Below are positions 61,524 through 64,000 of a stretch of DNA of 64,000 nucleotides, piece after piece. The stretch is from Crocinitomix sp. (GTDB taxonomy: Bacteria; Bacteroidota; Bacteroidia; Flavobacteriales_D; Crocinitomicaceae). The position numbers and the translations under genes are program-made. Numbering within the stretch: position 1 is the first letter of the stretch; each line of letters opens with the position of its first letter. The notes below the pieces were generated by a model. The model searched no databases, was not told where the DNA came from, and saw only the letters and a program-made list of their open reading frames with translations. Location of the stretch: NCBI GenBank assembly GCA_013138735.1, contig WTCE01000045.1, positions 1 to 64,000 on the forward strand. Direction: 5' to 3'.

Positions 61524-63223
61524 GTTGGATTGATTGGGTCATATTAATAGGCACATTGCTCGCCATTGTTTTATACGGATCATGGAAGACGCGGAAAAAT
61601 AATAATCTTGAAGGTTATTTAAAAGGCAATAATTCTGAAAATTGGATGACGATTGGTTTGTCCATAATGGCGACACAAGCCAGTGCTATTACTTTTTTAT
61701 CTACACCAGGACAAGCTTATGAAAGCGGAATGGGATTTATCCAAATCTATTTTGGATTGCCATTGGCAATGATTATCATCTCCGTCTTCTTTTTACCTAT
61801 TTATTATAAGTTAAAAGTATACACGGCCTACGAGTATTTAGAAGGGCGTTTTGATGTAAGAGTACGCTCATTTACCGCCTTCTTATTCTTAATGTCTCGC
61901 GGATTAGCTGCGGGAATCACCATTTTCGCTCCATCCATTATCCTTTCGACTTTATTGGGCTGGGACCTGAACTTAACCTGTTTCGTGATAGGAGGATTAG
62001 TAATTGTGTATACCGTTTCAGGCGGAAGCCGTGCAGTCTCCTTAACGCAAAAATGGCAAATGGCCGTTATCATGGCCGGAATGTTTGTGGCCTTTTATTA
62101 TGTTTTAGATAGTTTTCCAGAAGGAGTTGGATTTACTGAAGGAATTGATATTGCAGGTCGTTTGGGCAAAATGGAAATTGTAGACACCTCAATTGACCCG
62201 ACAAACCGTTATACAATTTGGTCTGGATTAATTGGTGGCTTGTTCTTATCCTTATCCTACTTTGGTACCGATCAATCACAAGTTCAGCGCTATTTGGGTG
62301 GGAAATCGTTAAAAGCCTCCCGAATGGGATTGATGTTTAATGGTTTGATGAAGATTCCAATGCAATTCTTCATCCTATTGGTTGGTGTAATGGTTTTTGT
62401 ATCGTTTCAGTTCAATAAGCCGCCAATTATATTCAATAGTTCATCCACCACTGTTAATACGCAACAAAACGAAAAATTATTAGAGATCGAAGCGGAATAT
62501 GATCAAGTCTTTCAATTAAAAGAAGAAGCCTTAACAAGTTGGAATGCTGGAGAATCAGACAATTTTGAATTGGTGCAAGGACTTCAAAAAAATCAAGATG
62601 TATTGCGTGAGGAATATAAAGCAGTTATGTTTGATTTGGACGATTCATATAACTCAGAAGATCATGATTATATCTTCCTAACCTTTGTGTTAAACTTTTT
62701 ACCAAAAGGATTAATTGGCTTATTGCTTGCCATGATATTTTCGGCGGCAATGTCTTCCACAGCTGGAGAATTAAATGCTTTAGCATCCACGACCACTATT
62801 GATTTTTACAAGAAATTTTTCTCTAAATCAGATGATGAGAAAAAAGATCTGCGTGTGAGTAAACTTTTGACTGTAGGCTGGGGTCTTTTGGCCATAATGG
62901 TGGCCTTAACCGCTGGATTATTTGACAACCTCATTGAACTCGTTAACATACTAGGATCATTGTTCTACGGAACAATATTAGGGGTGTTCTTATTGGCCTT
63001 TTTCTTTAAATGGGTGAACGCTAAAGCCACATTATTTGCAGCTATTAGTGCACAGCTCACCATCTTTTTTATTCACTTTTTATACGTTTATAAATTCATT
63101 GACATCAGCTATTTATTATATACCTTTATTGGTGGTATAATGGTTGTAGTAGTTGGCATAATATTACAAGTCTTTTTTAAGGACGCTCCAAAGGACAATT
63201 TAAACACGGAAATAATTGATTAA
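61520..63223 (+). CDS. Sodium:solute symporter (SSS family)
   Basis: 567 residues with about 13 membrane helices. Family signs include NNSENWMTIGLSIMATQASA near residue 40, the pattern YTVSGGSRAVSLTQKWQMAV near residue 163, SYFGTDQSQVQRYLGGKS near residue 245 and IFSAAMSSTAGELNALAST near 405. A soluble insertion (about 308-370) is rich in Gln/Glu and coiled-coil-like. The substrate is not readable; the PIG-L deacetylase upstream suggests a sugar or a deacetylated product. It overlaps the small membrane ORF and is followed by a DUF2911 gene after 16 nt. Confidence 0.9.
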   Translation: MSWIDWVILIGTLLAIVLYGSWKTRKNNNLEGYLKGNNSENWMTIGLSIMATQASAITFLSTPGQAYESGMGFIQIYFGLPLAMIIISVFFLPIYYKLKVYTAYEYLEGRFDVRVRSFTAFLFLMSRGLAAGITIFAPSIILSTLLGWDLNLTCFVIGGLVIVYTVSGGSRAVSLTQKWQMAVIMAGMFVAFYYVLDSFPEGVGFTEGIDIAGRLGKMEIVDTSIDPTNRYTIWSGLIGGLFLSLSYFGTDQSQVQRYLGGKSLKASRMGLMFNGLMKIPMQFFILLVGVMVFVSFQFNKPPIIFNSSSTTVNTQQNEKLLEIEAEYDQVFQLKEEALTSWNAGESDNFELVQGLQKNQDVLREEYKAVMFDLDDSYNSEDHDYIFLTFVLNFLPKGLIGLLLAMIFSAAMSSTAGELNALASTTTIDFYKKFFSKSDDEKKDLRVSKLLTVGWGLLAIMVALTAGLFDNLIELVNILGSLFYGTILGVFLLAFFFKWVNAKATLFAAISAQLTIFFIHFLYVYKFIDISYLLYTFIGGIMVVVVGIILQVFFKDAPKDNLNTEIID

Positions 63224-63239
63224 TACAAAATAATAAAAT

Positions 63240-64000
63240 ATGAAAAATTTACTCTTTTTATTCGCAGCCACATTATTTGGCGGAACAGCTATAGCGCAAG
63301 ATTTACCTCAACCAAGTCCATCTGCTAAAATTGAACAGGTAGTAGGATTAACTGCTCTCACAATTGAATATTCAAGACCGAGTGCAAAAGGCAGAACAAT
63401 TTTTGGCGAATTGGTTCCTTATGACGAAGTATGGCGACTAGGCGCTAATGCGTGTACAAAATTTACCACTTCAACTGAGATTAATATTCAAGGCCAATTA
63501 TTAGCCGCTGGTACTTACGCAGTTTTTGCGGTTCCATCAGCAAGCGGAACGTGGAAAATGTTATTCAATTCTGACACGGAGCAATGGGGTGCTGGAAGTT
63601 ATGATGCCACAAAAGATGTTGTTACAGCGATTGTTAAAACCAGAGAAAATGCAATGACGGAGACTTTTACAATTGCTCTGAATGACGTTACAAACAATTC
63701 TGCCAAGCTCACAATAATGTGGGATAAAATCAGAGTTGATTTGGAACTAGGCGTTGAAACTCAAGAATTTGCTGATGCTAATATTAGAGCTGCCATTGCA
63801 AAAGGTGAAGATTTGGACAAAGTATATTATAAAGCAGCAGCCTATTATTTTAATATCGTAGGTAATGAGAAAAAAGCTTTGGGTTATATTCATAAAGGCT
63901 TAAATGAAAAAGAAGGTCACGCGCTTCACTTTTTAAGAGCGCAAATTTTGCAAAAGCAAGGACATACCAAAGAAGCAATTGAATCTGCTGAAAAAGCCTA
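63240..64000 (+). CDS. DUF2911-domain protein, cut by window end
   Basis: At least 253 residues, continuing past the window. A signal peptide (LLFLFAATLFGGTAIAQ) is followed by a DUF2911 domain (about 25-165): IEYSRPSAKGRTIFGELV, YDEVWRLGANACTKF and GTYAVFAVPSASGTWKMLF. TPR-like helices follow from about 185 (AAIAKGEDLDKVYYKAAAYY, ALHFLRAQILQKQGHTKEAI). This is the common flavobacterial arrangement, function unknown. It lies 16 nt after the symporter gene and may be in the same operon. Confidence 0.88.
   Translation, partial: MKNLLFLFAATLFGGTAIAQDLPQPSPSAKIEQVVGLTALTIEYSRPSAKGRTIFGELVPYDEVWRLGANACTKFTTSTEINIQGQLLAAGTYAVFAVPSASGTWKMLFNSDTEQWGAGSYDATKDVVTAIVKTRENAMTETFTIALNDVTNNSAKLTIMWDKIRVDLELGVETQEFADANIRAAIAKGEDLDKVYYKAAAYYFNIVGNEKKALGYIHKGLNEKEGHALHFLRAQILQKQGHTKEAIESAEKA

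Noticed and set aside
1-64000. rRNA, tRNA, CRISPR arrays, prophage genes, a replication origin
   Set aside because: I found no clover-leaf, no regularly spaced repeats and no phage structural genes; small RNAs could be missed by eye.

Overview
The window reads as a chromosomal stretch of an AT-rich, aerobic, gram-negative Bacteroidota, most likely order Flavobacteriales and perhaps near Crocinitomicaceae/Cryomorphaceae. The evidence is type IX secretion sorting domains (type A and the gliding-motility type B), many SPII lipoproteins with no Shine-Dalgarno signal, AT-rich -7 elements of the TAnnTTTG/TAnnTTAG type, a GxxExxY protein with its interspersed repeats, a fused CcsB/CcsA cytochrome c assembly protein and a long Bacteroidota-type signal peptidase I. 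The genus assignment is inference. I saw no rRNA, tRNA, CRISPR array or prophage.

Layout. Positions 1-10600 are an accessory region. All its genes are on the + strand and unrelated: lipoproteins, an RsgA-type GTPase, a TPR protein, a DUF1016 nuclease, a DUF4287/DUF5655-type protein, an alpha/beta hydrolase and a GxxExxY protein. An intact IS1595-family element (4734-5738, perfect 8-bp target duplication) has broken a small gene. Repeated leaders and interspersed repeats lie between the genes. Positions 10601-12739 hold a metal/cobalamin-binding-type protein and a cystathionine beta-synthase-like enzyme. Positions 12792-15218 are a small islet flanked by direct repeats of the 3' end of ettA. 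It encodes a 51-residue double-glycine leader peptide, a strong terminator, and two overlapping frames that together look like a compact IucA/IucC (NIS synthetase-like) ligase. This is the best candidate for an undescribed system here.

Positions 15096-35919 are mostly core: ettA, two paralogous lipoproteins, dapB, lepB, a GIY-YIG/WbqC fusion, a large Asp-box beta-propeller protein, a multidomain secreted amidase with a type A sorting domain, a VWA-like membrane protein, an EI24/CysZ-like protein, a TPR/PD40 protein and an outer-membrane-barrel/SPOR-like protein. Positions 36176-38559 are a translationally coupled four-gene operon: a small conserved Bacteroidota protein of unknown role, a polytopic membrane protein, a histidine kinase and a LuxR-type response regulator. 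Next come a DUF3465 lipoprotein with an MFS exporter, then a tight hydroxyproline-catabolism operon (41754-46436) with a divergent AraC regulator.

Positions 47451-64000 hold a type B sorted PKD protein, a small PKD protein, the CcsBA fusion, an SH3/metallo-beta-lactamase protein, a tandem triplication of type A sorted surface proteins showing sequence homogenisation, a small lipoprotein, a PIG-L deacetylase coupled through a 48-residue membrane ORF to a sodium:solute symporter, and the start of a DUF2911 protein cut by the window end. All family names come from motif recognition by eye; no database search was possible.
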